A stretch of 64,000 bases of DNA from JAJISG01 sp964347325 (GCA_964347325.1 CAYFYA010000002.1:79863-143862), one strand, 5' to 3'; counted from the stretch's first letter, positions 48,942 through 57,646 are shown. A program made the numbers and translations. Notes: a model not told the origin generated them from the letters alone.

Positions 48942-50336
48942 ATGGCGGTTCTCGATGGCTTTGCCCTCGAGCCTCTCCCCAGGCCCTGGCAAAGTGAAGC
49001 CAACCACTGGCAGGACACTTACTTCCCTGAGCTGCCGGAGACTCAGGACGTTGACAACTGGCAGCGATTCTATCCCAACCTCAAACCGACGAACCTCTCC
49101 GTAATCATGGCCCGGCCGGACAAGTTCGCCCAGTTCGCCTCGCGGGTCTTAGGCGCCTCCGCCCAGACCTCCGACCTGAGCTGGCGTGTGCATCGCGCCG
49201 AGGAGATGAATGACAAGCAGTTCGACCTCGCCCTCAGGATCATCAGGGCTCAGGCCTCGACGGAGCTCGGGAGCATCCAGCAGCACCGCATGGTGTACGC
49301 CCCCATGGACTCGGGAAGCCTGACCGGTTTGGAGAGAGAGCTCGTCGAAGGAATCCACAATACGGGCAACGGTCACGACCTGGACTTCATCAGCTTCTCC
49401 GCCAAGCGGGTTTGCGTGGAGGAGTTACGGCACCACTATCAGATGGGAGGCGTACTGACTCTGGACAAGACGTGGGACGAGCGGCATGGCCGAAGATACG
49501 GAAGTGAGACAATGGAGGAGCTCTTCGCCATGCGCCCAGGGGAGCATGTGCTTGACGCTTTCAACATTGAGTTTCGGAGCCTGCTGGATACGGCAACTTT
49601 CCTTGCTCTCATCGATCGGGTGGGGAAGTACCAGCTGGAGATGCAGCACCATTTCCTCTACGCGCCCATGGCCATGAGCATGCCCTTCATGCGGTGGATG
49701 GAGGAGTCGTACCACCTGGCGGCGGGGGAACGCCTCACGAAGGCCATCGCTGTTGCCGCCACCTTGGACGGCGGCAACTTCGGCATCGACGAACTCCAGA
49801 AGACCGTGAACATGTGGTATCCTCGAGGCCTGGAGATGTTTGGCAGCGAACTCAGCGGGCAGCATGTCAAGGGCATGTTCAAGACCCTGGGGAACGCGGA
49901 AGCGCAGGCCATTTACAGCCGGGAGGTCAAGGGTAAGATCAGGGACATCAACCTCAAGATCGTCCAGGCAAAGGCAAAGTGTGACCGGAAGCGGGCCGAG
50001 CAGATTCTGAGTAGGATTCAGGTGAAAGGGGAGACCGTCCACGGTCTCGACCTTGACGACTTGCTCCGGCTGCCAGACCGGCGGTTCTTCCGCTTCCGTG
50101 GGTTGACGGAGTTCGCCGACTTTCGGCAACGGGATCCCGAAACGGGCCGTCTAGGCTACGTCTACCTTCCCTACGACCTCGACGGCCGCCTCTTGTTGCG
50201 GGACGGCAACCCTATTGAGCGTGAAGAGTACGTCGAGTACCTGAAGACTGTCATGCCGGAGCGCTACATGGATAGCCGCCACTGGCGGGATATGCGCGAG
50301 CAGTTTCTCTTCAACCCCATCTGGGAGCTTGGCTAG
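48942..50336 (+). CDS. Ferritin-like diiron oxygenase-type protein (PaaA/BoxB-related)
   Basis: A 464-residue soluble protein with four carboxylate/histidine helix motifs of diiron oxygenases: ASTELGSIQQH, VEELRHHYQM, YQLEMQHHF and MEESYHLAAGE, spanning residues about 105-255. The length and layout resemble benzoyl-CoA epoxidase BoxB and, more distantly, phenylacetyl-CoA epoxidase PaaA. No reductase (BoxA/PaaE), hydrolase or CoA ligase is nearby, so the substrate is unknown and the assignment is at superfamily level. The C-terminal 120 residues form a separate domain (RFFRFRGLTEFADFRQRDPE). A TATA-like TTACTAATCA is about 22-31 bases before the ATG, so the mRNA is leaderless. The neighbours suggest lateral acquisition. 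Confidence 0.7.
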   Translation: MAVLDGFALEPLPRPWQSEANHWQDTYFPELPETQDVDNWQRFYPNLKPTNLSVIMARPDKFAQFASRVLGASAQTSDLSWRVHRAEEMNDKQFDLALRIIRAQASTELGSIQQHRMVYAPMDSGSLTGLERELVEGIHNTGNGHDLDFISFSAKRVCVEELRHHYQMGGVLTLDKTWDERHGRRYGSETMEELFAMRPGEHVLDAFNIEFRSLLDTATFLALIDRVGKYQLEMQHHFLYAPMAMSMPFMRWMEESYHLAAGERLTKAIAVAATLDGGNFGIDELQKTVNMWYPRGLEMFGSELSGQHVKGMFKTLGNAEAQAIYSREVKGKIRDINLKIVQAKAKCDRKRAEQILSRIQVKGETVHGLDLDDLLRLPDRRFFRFRGLTEFADFRQRDPETGRLGYVYLPYDLDGRLLLRDGNPIEREEYVEYLKTVMPERYMDSRHWRDMREQFLFNPIWELG

Positions 50337-50416
50337 CGGGCTGCGGACTCTCCGGGGAGAAGGTACCAGCTTGAGGCTGTCCAATCAGCGAACCGACCGC
50401 GGGCTACGTGGAGGCG

Positions 50417-50884
50417 TTACACCTCGGTCACAGGGTCGCCGACCCGGATCATGCCGCCCTTCACGATCTGGGCACGTAGACCTCCTCTGTGTACCAGCCC
50501 GGGCAAAGCCTTTTCGTGGGCAAGCTGGGCCATGTGCGCGCATGGCTCACACAGGCGAAGACCTCTGAGCTGAACCTCTCCGACTCGGAAGTCTCGTCCC
50601 ACGAGGTGGTTTAGAGGGACCCCCCGCGTCACGACGTTCCTTCGAGTGTCTCCTGCCTCCATCCGGGCATCATAGTCCCTTTCCAGCGCCTCAATCGCCT
50701 CCATCTCGATGAGCGTGAGTTCGCGATCGGGACCGGGCTTGTCGGAGTAATACCCCGTCGCGTGGAAGTATCGGTCGCCCTCCAGCCCTTTCCCCGGGAC
50801 AGCTCTTGCCTCCTGGTGGGACTGCATGGGCGCTCCCGAGGCCGGCGCGATGTGGATAGAAACCACCCTGCCTTCCAACACCAT
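50417..50884 (-). CDS. MOSC-domain protein
   Basis: A 155-residue stand-alone MOSC domain (molybdenum cofactor sulfurase C-terminal type). Features are VSIHIAPASGAPMQ, the GKGLEGDRYF segment, LTLIEMEAIEAL, NVVTRGVPLNHLVGRDFRVGEV in parts, and the conserved Cys in LCEPCAHMAQL. Such proteins bind or transfer sulfur in molybdenum cofactor or metal-sulfur metabolism; small MOSC proteins detoxify N-hydroxylated compounds in some bacteria. Partners are not in view. Confidence 0.9.
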   Translation of the reverse strand: MVLEGRVVSIHIAPASGAPMQSHQEARAVPGKGLEGDRYFHATGYYSDKPGPDRELTLIEMEAIEALERDYDARMEAGDTRRNVVTRGVPLNHLVGRDFRVGEVQLRGLRLCEPCAHMAQLAHEKALPGLVHRGGLRAQIVKGGMIRVGDPVTEV

Positions 50885-50949
50885 CCATCACTCTCGCGAC
50901 GAGGTAGGGGCGGGCAGACCATCCTCCCGCATAACCGTTTGCCCCTACC

Positions 50950-52926
50950 TCATGCCTGTTTCGCGGGTAGATGTGTCTCGAACCAGCCAAGGATTCTTTG
51001 GAGGCGTTCGACGCGATGGCGAGGCTGACCCGACCGGGAGAGCTCGTGGCTCTCTTCAGGGAAGCGCACCAGCTCCACCTCCTTCTTCATCCGCTTGAGC
51101 GCGACGTATAATTGCTCTGCCTGCTCCATGGGGCAGCGATAGTCGTTCTCGCTGTGGATGATAAGTAGGGGTGTGGTGACGTCCTTCACGTAGGTTATGG
51201 GAGACTTCTCGGCAAACTTCGCAGGGTCGTCCCACGGCAAGACCTCCATCTCCTCCTCGCCAAAGAAGTAGCCGATGTCGCTTGTGCCGAAGAAGGACTG
51301 CCAGTTGCTGATGGACCGCTGGGTCACGGCGGCGGCGAAGCGGTTTGTGTGAGTGACGATCCAGTTGGTCATGTAGCCGCCGTAGGAGCCACCTGTGACC
51401 CCGAACCTCCCTGGGTCGACCCATCCCCGCTCCTCCACGTAGTCGGCCGCCTCCATGAGGTCCTCATAGTCTCGGACGCCGTAGTCTCCGACGATCAGCG
51501 CCGCGAACCCCTCGCCGTATCCCTGGGATCCTCGTGGATTGGTGTAGACTACGTTGAGGCCGCGTGAGGCGAGGAGCTGAAATTCGAACATGAATCCGTG
51601 GCCGTAAGTAGTCCGGGGGCCGCCGTGAATCTCCAGGACACCCGCTCTCCTCCCTCGCCCACCACGAAGGATCCAGCCCTCGAGCTGCCGGCCGTCGCTG
51701 GCCTTGAACTCGAAGGGCTCGGGTTCCTTGGGGTGCAGGCGACCCAGCAGACGGTCGTTGAACTTGGTCACGCGCTGCTCGCCCCCGTCGCCTCGGACAA
51801 AGAGGTCGGCCAGGGATGTGGAGGTCATGGCGGTGTAGGCGAGCACATCCTGTCGCTCAGAAAGGCTGTAGCCTTCTAGGCTGATGCTCCCGGACGTGAG
51901 GGTCTCTACCTTGCCCTTCGTGGAGACCCTGTAGAGATGGCAGGAGCCGCCGTCGGTCGCCCGGAAGTGAATCGACTGGCCATCCTGGGCCCAGATCGGC
52001 GATGGATCCGGGGAAGCCATGCGGCTATCGCTGTTGAGGTGGTTCCCTGCAGACCGATCAAAGTCCCGAGTCAGGTTCGTGACATTCCCTCCATCCGCAT
52101 CGACGATCCAAACACCCACGTTGGTTGCCAGGCGTTTCCGCAGGTCGTGGCCCAGGTATGCAAGGCGGTCACCCTCTGGTGACCACCGCACGGCGTAGAT
52201 CGGACCCTTGCTCGCCGTGACCTGTTCTGACTCCCCACCCTTCGCCGACATCACATGGATGTCCCGCACGAAGCTGTAGTCCGCCTCCGCAGATGTGTTG
52301 GCTGCGTAGGCAATCCGTCGACCATCGGGGCTGATGTCGAAGGCACCGGCGTTCCAGATGCCTATGTCGAAATCCCCCTCCGTGAGCTGCTTTGGTCGTC
52401 CCCCTCGCACTCCTATGGAGTACAGGTGCTTCCTCCGGTCGTGGAAGAAGCCCACCTCATTCAGCTTGTAGAACAGCCGGTCGACGGCCCTGACGTCGCT
52501 CTCCCCTTCCTTCACTTCCTTCGTGGCCGAAAGGAAGAGGAGACTTCGACCCGAGGGGTGCCACCTTAGCCCCTCGAAGCTGCCTAGCACCTTCTTCTTC
52601 TCGAAGGAGTAGAGCGTTCGTGCTTCCCCCCCTTCGACGGGCAAGACTTCCAATCGGAGGCTGTCCTTTATCTTGTAGGTGAAGGTAAGATTGCCTCCCC
52701 TTGGAGACCAACGGGGGAGGCCGCACCGTCCCGTCCGGTGGGTCAGCTGGCGTATTTGCCCATCCCTCCAGATCCAGAGGTTTGCCGTGTATTCCTCCTT
52801 CGCCTTGTCCCTCTTGGGCCGGGTCACCACGAAGACGACAGAGCTGCCGTCGGGTGAGACCTGAGGGTCGGAGACGAAGGTGAAGCGGTTGAAGTCGGCG
52901 GGTTCGATCGCTGGCTTCCGAGCCAT
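50950..52926 (-). CDS. S9-family prolyl oligopeptidase / acylaminoacyl peptidase
   Basis: A 658-residue cytoplasmic serine peptidase. The N-terminal two-thirds is a beta-propeller with DPP-like repeats (VSPDGSSVVFVV, GNLTFTYK, ISPDGRRIAYAAN). The C-terminal alpha/beta-hydrolase holds the triad: Ser in GVTGGSYGGYMTNW, Asp in NDYRCPMEQAEQ and His in EESHELSR. It trims peptides or removes acylated N-terminal residues. The start MARKPAIEP is preceded by a TATA-like GAGCTTTAAGG at about 52948-52958, some 26 bases upstream, so the message is probably leaderless. Confidence 0.94.
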   Translation of the reverse strand: MARKPAIEPADFNRFTFVSDPQVSPDGSSVVFVVTRPKRDKAKEEYTANLWIWRDGQIRQLTHRTGRCGLPRWSPRGGNLTFTYKIKDSLRLEVLPVEGGEARTLYSFEKKKVLGSFEGLRWHPSGRSLLFLSATKEVKEGESDVRAVDRLFYKLNEVGFFHDRRKHLYSIGVRGGRPKQLTEGDFDIGIWNAGAFDISPDGRRIAYAANTSAEADYSFVRDIHVMSAKGGESEQVTASKGPIYAVRWSPEGDRLAYLGHDLRKRLATNVGVWIVDADGGNVTNLTRDFDRSAGNHLNSDSRMASPDPSPIWAQDGQSIHFRATDGGSCHLYRVSTKGKVETLTSGSISLEGYSLSERQDVLAYTAMTSTSLADLFVRGDGGEQRVTKFNDRLLGRLHPKEPEPFEFKASDGRQLEGWILRGGRGRRAGVLEIHGGPRTTYGHGFMFEFQLLASRGLNVVYTNPRGSQGYGEGFAALIVGDYGVRDYEDLMEAADYVEERGWVDPGRFGVTGGSYGGYMTNWIVTHTNRFAAAVTQRSISNWQSFFGTSDIGYFFGEEEMEVLPWDDPAKFAEKSPITYVKDVTTPLLIIHSENDYRCPMEQAEQLYVALKRMKKEVELVRFPEESHELSRSGQPRHRVERLQRILGWFETHLPAKQA

Positions 52927-53017
52927 GGATTTCTGGAAGGCTGCTCAGCCTTAAAGCTCGATGGCTCGAACCGTCTTGACAGGGGAGGCGGGCGGCTCGA
53001 CTGTCGGGAGTTCGGCC

Positions 53018-53530
53018 CTACATCGGCCGTTGGGGGGCGGGTTTCCTCCGGTCAACCACCCACAGGACGATGCCCACGATTAGGACGAGGAAGCCAACGA
53101 AGCCCGCGGCCAGGGCTGCCAGGAGTAGAATCCCTGTCGTGGCCCCGACGGTGGTCGCGAAGTGGAGGACAGTGACGGAACCACTGCCGGTGTTCTGAAT
53201 CACCACGGCATGGGATCCAGTCACGTTGGCGACATGGACGTTGGTATACTGCTGAGTAGTAACTACGGTCTCATTGACTTCGAGTCCGCTGGGAAGCCTC
53301 ACAGAGATGGTGACTTGGTCGCCCTGCGTGTAGTCCTGGATTTGGACGAAGTATGTGAGGGCCTCGCCTCGCTCCAGTGTAATGGTCCTGTTGAGGTACT
53401 CGCCAGGTGTAAGTAGATCGGGCGTGGTGTCGATGCCGGTTATCAGGGGGAGAACAGACAATACGCCCAGGACGACACCGGCGATGATCAGAATCAGGCC
53501 AATAAGCGCTATCCAGGCGCCTCTGGACAT
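53018..53530 (-). CDS. Two-TM extracytoplasmic beta-domain protein (GOLD/emp24-like)
   Basis: A 170-residue protein with an N-terminal membrane helix (AWIALIGLILIIAGVVLGVL), a beta-rich domain of about 90 residues (ITLERGEALTYFVQIQDYTQ, VVIQNTGSGSVTV), and a C-terminal helix followed by DRRKPAPQ. The middle resembles a GOLD/emp24-type beta sandwich, suggested only by pattern. The start MSRGAWIAL at 53530 is chosen over 53551. CTAAATAG, as read on the minus strand near 53559-53566, is a TATA candidate about 30 bases away. A related layout is seen in the 44319-44900 protein. Confidence 0.6.
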   Translation of the reverse strand: MSRGAWIALIGLILIIAGVVLGVLSVLPLITGIDTTPDLLTPGEYLNRTITLERGEALTYFVQIQDYTQGDQVTISVRLPSGLEVNETVVTTQQYTNVHVANVTGSHAVVIQNTGSGSVTVLHFATTVGATTGILLLAALAAGFVGFLVLIVGIVLWVVDRRKPAPQRPM

Positions 53531-53687
53531 GGTGACCATTTGGATGACCACAAGAGGCTATTTAGAGGTTGCGGGGAGGGGCTCCTGTCCAATCTACTGG
53601 TGAGGATCCAGAAGCCACATAGGTCCAGGAGAAGGTACTCCCGATTTTCCACGTTCGCGTTCCTTAAGCCGCGAGGTCAAGACACCC

Positions 53688-54242
53688 CTACCCGAAGTGA
53701 TAGTATTGCAGCATTGTGAAGATGACGAGTCCAAGGGCGGAGCTGAGGAGCCAGACAGGCACGACGATCCTGCCGACCAGCGGATGGCGGGTCATCCCCA
53801 CCTCGTCGAGTCTGCGGCTGATGCCGATCAGGAAGTTGTAGATCACGGGAGGGACGGCCGCCGCCGAGAGGACCAGGTGAGGATACAGCAAAGGCAGGTA
53901 GACATACTGACGGAGGACCTCCGGCCCCTCGAACTCAAGAGTCCCCACAAGGTATTGCCGCGACACGTACAGGATGAGGAAGCCGGATATGGTCACCATC
54001 GCTAGGATCATGAGGAGGCGGTGCTGACGTGTCCGGCCCGACCTAATGTAGATCCACCCAGCCGAAAGGAGCCCTATGGTGAGGGCGTTCGATGCGGCCG
54101 TCGCGACGGACAGGGGCAGTCGCAGCTCCGGTGTCGGGGCGTCACCTCGTGGGAACAGAAACAGCAACCCGAGGACCAGGTATACGATGGCGCTTGCGAT
54201 GGCGGTCCAGACACCAGGCCTGTCCCTCAGGCTCCAGCTCAT
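53688..54242 (-). CDS. DUF420 membrane protein (CtaM-like)
   Basis: A 184-residue protein with about five helices and conserved histidines (RTRQHRLLMILAMVT, LPLLYPHLVLSAAAVPP, TRHPLVGRIVVPVWLL), matching DUF420. The Bacillus member CtaM/YozB is needed to make heme-copper oxidase, and archaeal copies often accompany respiratory genes. Here it stands alone, implying an aerobic oxidase elsewhere. A TATA-like CTTTAGACC lies near 54278-54286. Confidence 0.85.
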   Translation of the reverse strand: MSWSLRDRPGVWTAIASAIVYLVLGLLFLFPRGDAPTPELRLPLSVATAASNALTIGLLSAGWIYIRSGRTRQHRLLMILAMVTISGFLILYVSRQYLVGTLEFEGPEVLRQYVYLPLLYPHLVLSAAAVPPVIYNFLIGISRRLDEVGMTRHPLVGRIVVPVWLLSSALGLVIFTMLQYYHFG

Positions 54243-54370
54243 TCACCGGCACCCCCATTCGAACCGCTGAGGGGCTCTTTAGACCTTCGGCGAAAAGCAC
54301 AAGAGCACACTATCCTCGATAGGAAGCGGGCAAAGCTTAAGAGGCCCAAGGGCTCGTTAATGGCTCGGAA

Positions 54371-54688
54371 ATGATTCCCGGAGGACCCCGCGACCTTCTC
54401 CTCGAGCAGGTCGAGGCGGGGGTGCGCATGGCACCGCCCGACCTCATCGCCGACTGGCTAGATGGGAAGGTCACCATCGTGGATTTTCTCTTCGAGCCGA
54501 ACAGACAGTTCTTCAAGACCTTCAAGGAGCATACCCTAGAGGTCCTCCGATCCCTCTCTGGCGAAGACCTTCGGGATGCGTGTCTCCGCGGTGCGCCCCA
54601 CTTCGCCGACATATGGTACTCACCCGCGGCCACAGGCCGCTTCGAGGGCGAGCTGGCTATCATGTACAGCTTCGTCAGAGAGCTCTAG
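54371..54688 (+). CDS. Hypothetical 105-residue protein
   Basis: Not recognised. A soluble mixed sequence with helical MIPGGPRDLLLEQVEAGVRM at the start, LIADWLDGKVTIVDFLFEPN in the middle, and LSGEDLRDACLRGAP, MYSFVREL at the end. It could be an anti-sigma- or FlhC-like small helical protein, but nothing specific is visible. CAAAGCTTAAGAG at about 54333-54345 is 26-38 bases upstream, fitting a leaderless promoter. Its TAG shares a CTAG with the stop of the convergent gene, which supports coding on both strands. Confidence 0.5.
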   Translation: MIPGGPRDLLLEQVEAGVRMAPPDLIADWLDGKVTIVDFLFEPNRQFFKTFKEHTLEVLRSLSGEDLRDACLRGAPHFADIWYSPAATGRFEGELAIMYSFVREL

Positions 54689-55062
54689 CGCGGCTCGTCG
54701 TTTCGTCTGGCTTCCCACGGCCTGCTTGCTAGGGCGCAGGCGTGGGACACTACATCGCGCTGACGAGCGTTGAGGAGATGGCGCACCTCCTCGGCAGCCA
54801 TTGTGTAGAGTTCGAGAGATGCTTCAGATGCCTCTTCTTGGCTCTCGCCACCGAGGCCCAGGGCCCTCGACTGGGCGGCTGCCCAGCGATCGCCCATTCT
54901 TTCCGAGACGACGTCCCAAAGGTAATTCTCCGTGTCGTAGAGGATGCGATGGTGGACTGCCATGATTCTTGCCATGCGCAGTGCGAGGACGGATCTCTGT
55001 ACCGCCGCTGCCATCTGGCGTTCCAACTCCAGATTCCCGACCAGTTTGTGCACCTCCCTCAT
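54685..55062 (-). CDS. Hypothetical helical protein, 125 residues
   Basis: Not recognised. Sequence is Arg/Glu/Ala-rich and helical (LVGNLELERQMAAAVQRSVL, then HRILYDTENYLWDVV), without motifs. The ATG at 55062 overlaps the TGA that ends the RIO-kinase fragment upstream (GATGAGG), so it may be translationally coupled to that remnant or may have been part of the same damaged locus. Base composition is like neighbouring genes. Confidence in coding is moderate; the end is convergent with the 54371-54688 gene. Confidence 0.45.
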   Translation of the reverse strand: MREVHKLVGNLELERQMAAAVQRSVLALRMARIMAVHHRILYDTENYLWDVVSERMGDRWAAAQSRALGLGGESQEEASEASLELYTMAAEEVRHLLNARQRDVVSHACALASRPWEARRNDEPR

Positions 55063-55200
55063 CCCAACACTCCATTCACATCAAGCTCTTGGAGACGCGG
55101 AGCCGGCCCCTCATTCCCGCCAAGATGGCGCATCGAGAACATGTTCTCCGCCCTCCGGGCGGGCGCCGGCACCTGGGCCCCCGCCCACCCTAGCCTTCCT
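55060..55200 (-). pseudogene. Fragment of a RIO-kinase-like gene
   Basis: One minus-strand frame gives WAGAQVPAPARRAENMFSMR, then HLGGNEGPAPRLQEL and VNGVLG before a TGA at 55060-55062. This aligns with the intact RIO kinase at 4813-5591 (GGAPVPSPARRVENMLSMRY, LGSDDGPAPQLKDL). Neither the P-loop upstream nor the HGDLSAFN loop downstream is present, so only some 40 residues of the lobe between them survive. The similarity stops abruptly near 55196 and again around 55075. The DNA identity to the kinase gene looks high by eye but was not computed. Confidence 0.6.
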
Positions 55201-55279
55201 CCTTGAAGATGAGGAGGCTCGGAAGAAGCTTCGATTGATCGCCCAGAGAGCGTTCCCTGAGGGGTTGGCTGCCGGATAG
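55190..55279 (+). other. Possible C-terminal gene remnant on the plus strand
   Basis: A plus-strand frame reads LAFLLEDEEARKKLRLIAQR then AFPEGLAAG and TAG at 55277-55279. The upstream continuation of this frame is not protein-like and runs antisense over the RIO fragment. It may be the tail of another truncated gene joined here, or chance. Confidence 0.25.
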
Positions 55280-55283
55280 GGCA

Positions 55284-55969
55284 TCACCCAACCTGTTCCC
55301 GTACAGTCTCTGTGACGGGCCAGAAGTCACCGATCGGCGTGGAGGGATGCCCACGGGCCACACACTCCGTTTCCAGGAATAACCCTTGGACTACGAAGGC
55401 CCTGTCGGACCGGCTCGCGGCGTTCATGTCGCTAAGGCCATTTCCGACGTAGATGACAGTGTCATCTCTCTCCTTCAAGTACCTGACCAGGCCATCCTTG
55501 AAGTCTCCTCTGCCCATGTCGGAAAACCTCGGGGGAAACTCCACCCGAAGGCCGTCGGCTCCCAGATGGAACCGAGGGCAGATCACTGGGACGCGAAACA
55601 GGCCGTGCTTCCGAAGGAAGTAGTCGATGATGAAGTCCAAGCCAAAGCTAGCGATGACCAGGGGGACCCCAACCTCCCCACAGCTTTCGACAAGCTCCAC
55701 GAAGCCTTCACGAAGCTGATCGTGGCCATGCACCACTTCCAGAAAGTCGTCCACAGAGTCCGCCCTCAGCATCTCATACTGGGCCCTGGCACCCTCTTCC
55801 AGGGTGAGTCTCCCTTCCCTGATGAGAGAGTCATACCGATCCCAACCCCGCTCTCCGAAGCGCCTAAACGCGAGTTCCGTCAGGTTGGTCACAGTGACGG
55901 TGCCACGAAGTCGACCACGACGTCGCTACCACTCGTCGATTCCGGCAATGTGGACCAGAGTCTCCTCAT
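55284..55969 (-). pseudogene. HAD-superfamily phosphatase with frameshift in catalytic motif I
   Basis: From ATG 55969 the frame reads MRRLWSTLPESTSGSDVVVD and F, then two bases (55906-55905) that should be a codon, then a shifted frame GTVTVTNLTELAFRRF and on to the stop at 55284. Restoring one base gives the HAD motif DFDGTV exactly (ttc-g[a]t-ggc-acc). Downstream motifs are intact: motif II-like IASFGLD, and IYVGNGLSDMNAA (motif IV). The protein resembles HAD-IB phosphatases of the MtnX/SerB type. Only the 202-residue downstream part is open, lacking the nucleophile aspartates. Either a real one-base deletion or an assembly error. Confidence 0.75.
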
Positions 55970-56060
55970 GGCTGACCCCATATCATTCTGCGTATCCCAA
56001 ACCAGACCCGCAGCCTCTTAGGGGGCGGAAACTTGAGACATTCACTCGCCAGGAATCTGC

Positions 56061-57074
56061 ATGACCCAAGCGGAACGAATCGAACTTGGAAGGTCGGGTG
56101 AGCGTGTCTCAGCCGTCGGAATCGGTCTTTGGCAGTGGGGTAGCTCCTCTTGGGGATGGAACCGTGGGTACGGGAAGGCGGATGTCCTCGAGACGTTCGA
56201 TCGCGCCCTCGAGCTGGGCATCGACTTCTTCGACACTGCTGAGGCCTACGGCCGCGGGCGTTCGGAGTCACTTCTAGGTGAGGCTTTGCAGGGGCGCCGA
56301 GACGAGGCCTTCATCGCCAGCAAGGTACTGCCGTGGCGCCTGACCAATGGCGCCATGGAAAAGGCCGCCGACAGAAGCCTTCGGCGCCTGAACGCCGACG
56401 TCATCGACCTCTACCAGCTCCACTTCCCCAGTCCGTTGGTGCCTATTGGGCGCGTGGTTCGCGCAATGGAGAAACTAGTTGCCAAGGGGAAGGTGAGGTA
56501 CCTTGGCGTCTCGAACGTCGGCGTACGCGGGCTGAGGAAGGCCCGGGAGGCGTTAGCCTCGGAAGACATCGTCAGCGACCAGGTCCACTACAACCTCCTG
56601 TGGAGGAAGCCAGAGCGCGGCCTACTGAGATACGCATCCCAAGACGGGATAACCCTCATCGCGTACAGCCCTCTCGAGCAGGGCCTTCTCACGGGGAAGT
56701 ACGGGCAGGACTTCTTGCCTCGAGACCTCGTTCGGAGCATCAACTTCAGGTTCACCCCTGGAAACCTGCGCCGGGCAAGTTCGGCCATCGATGTGCTTCG
56801 TCGGATAGCGAAGGCCAGAGACGTGACGCCTACCCAGGTGGCGCTGAACTGGCTCCGTCAATCACCTTCAACGCTGCCGATTCCCGGTGCAAAGAAAGTA
56901 TCTCACGTCGAGGACGTTGCGGCAGCTCTCAGTTGGACCCTATCGGAGACCGAGCGGCGTGAGCTTGATGAGGCCTTCAGGGCCGTGAAGATGTCACGGT
57001 GGCGAGGCTTTCCCTGGATTGTGGGCAGGTCCATCAGAACCTCCGTATCACCTCGCGGGAAGCGGGAGTCCTGA
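56061..57074 (+). CDS. Aldo/keto reductase, AKR7/13-like
   Basis: A 337-residue NADP-dependent oxidoreductase of the YajO/Tas-like AKR branch. The tetrad is visible: Asp and Tyr in FFDTAEAYGRGRSE, Lys in FIASKVLPW and His in DLYQLHFP. LIAYSPLEQGLLTGKYG and PIPGAKKVSHVED are typical of this branch. The C-terminus carries about 25 extra residues rich in Arg. The substrate is not predictable. It is a different subfamily from the aldo-keto reductase at 43380-44219. No clear TATA is seen immediately upstream. Confidence 0.93.
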   Translation: MTQAERIELGRSGERVSAVGIGLWQWGSSSWGWNRGYGKADVLETFDRALELGIDFFDTAEAYGRGRSESLLGEALQGRRDEAFIASKVLPWRLTNGAMEKAADRSLRRLNADVIDLYQLHFPSPLVPIGRVVRAMEKLVAKGKVRYLGVSNVGVRGLRKAREALASEDIVSDQVHYNLLWRKPERGLLRYASQDGITLIAYSPLEQGLLTGKYGQDFLPRDLVRSINFRFTPGNLRRASSAIDVLRRIAKARDVTPTQVALNWLRQSPSTLPIPGAKKVSHVEDVAAALSWTLSETERRELDEAFRAVKMSRWRGFPWIVGRSIRTSVSPRGKRES

Positions 57075-57157
57075 CTCGCCTCCGACGCTTGGCTTGTGGC
57101 GATGGCGCGGTAGGAGACACCACCTACGTCGAGCTCCGAACCAAGGGCAACGAGAGG

Positions 57158-57646
57158 CTACCGCTTCCGCTCTAAGAGACTATCAATGTAACAGCTGAAC
57201 TCCTTGCCTGGTCCGGCAAGGTCGAAGGTCTCGCGGAATCGGTTCTCCCCCAGGATCTCGTAGGTCGTTCGGGCTCTCCATCCTGGAGGAATGTTCTCGA
57301 TGCTCTCTGTAAGGAAGACGAGTCTCTTGCCGTCCGCTGAGACCTCGTCGAGGACGTACTGGTTGACGTACCCTTCCACGTGGAACTCCCGCAGGACGAA
57401 CTTCTCCCTGCTCTGGTCGTGGCTGAAGAGGCCCCAGTCCTCGTGGATCTCTCCCTCGGGATTGGCGTCCTGGGGATCGTAGGTCGACCGGTTTCTCACG
57501 TAGAGGAACTTCTGGTCGAGCACCATCTCGTACACCCGCTCGTGGCGACCCACACCGGGTTGACCCCCACCAGTTCCCTCCCAAGATCCGATGAAGTATC
57601 TTAGCGGGGCCCACACATCCTCCGTCTCGCTTTCACTTGCTCCCAT
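57158..57646 (-). CDS. Small beta-barrel protein, nitrobindin/DUF1579-like
   Basis: A 162-residue calycin-like beta-barrel. The opening FIGSWEGTGGGQPG has the G-x-W-x-G-x-G pattern of nitrobindin/THAP4 heme-binding barrels and of DUF1579 proteins. HEDWGLFSHDQSREKFVLRE and WRARTTYEILGENRF follow the barrel repeat. The distal end lacks the canonical histidine pattern I could verify as a heme ligand, so heme binding is only suggested. TTAGCC near 57667-57672 on the minus strand is a weak TATA candidate. Confidence 0.65.
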   Translation of the reverse strand: MGASESETEDVWAPLRYFIGSWEGTGGGQPGVGRHERVYEMVLDQKFLYVRNRSTYDPQDANPEGEIHEDWGLFSHDQSREKFVLREFHVEGYVNQYVLDEVSADGKRLVFLTESIENIPPGWRARTTYEILGENRFRETFDLAGPGKEFSCYIDSLLERKR

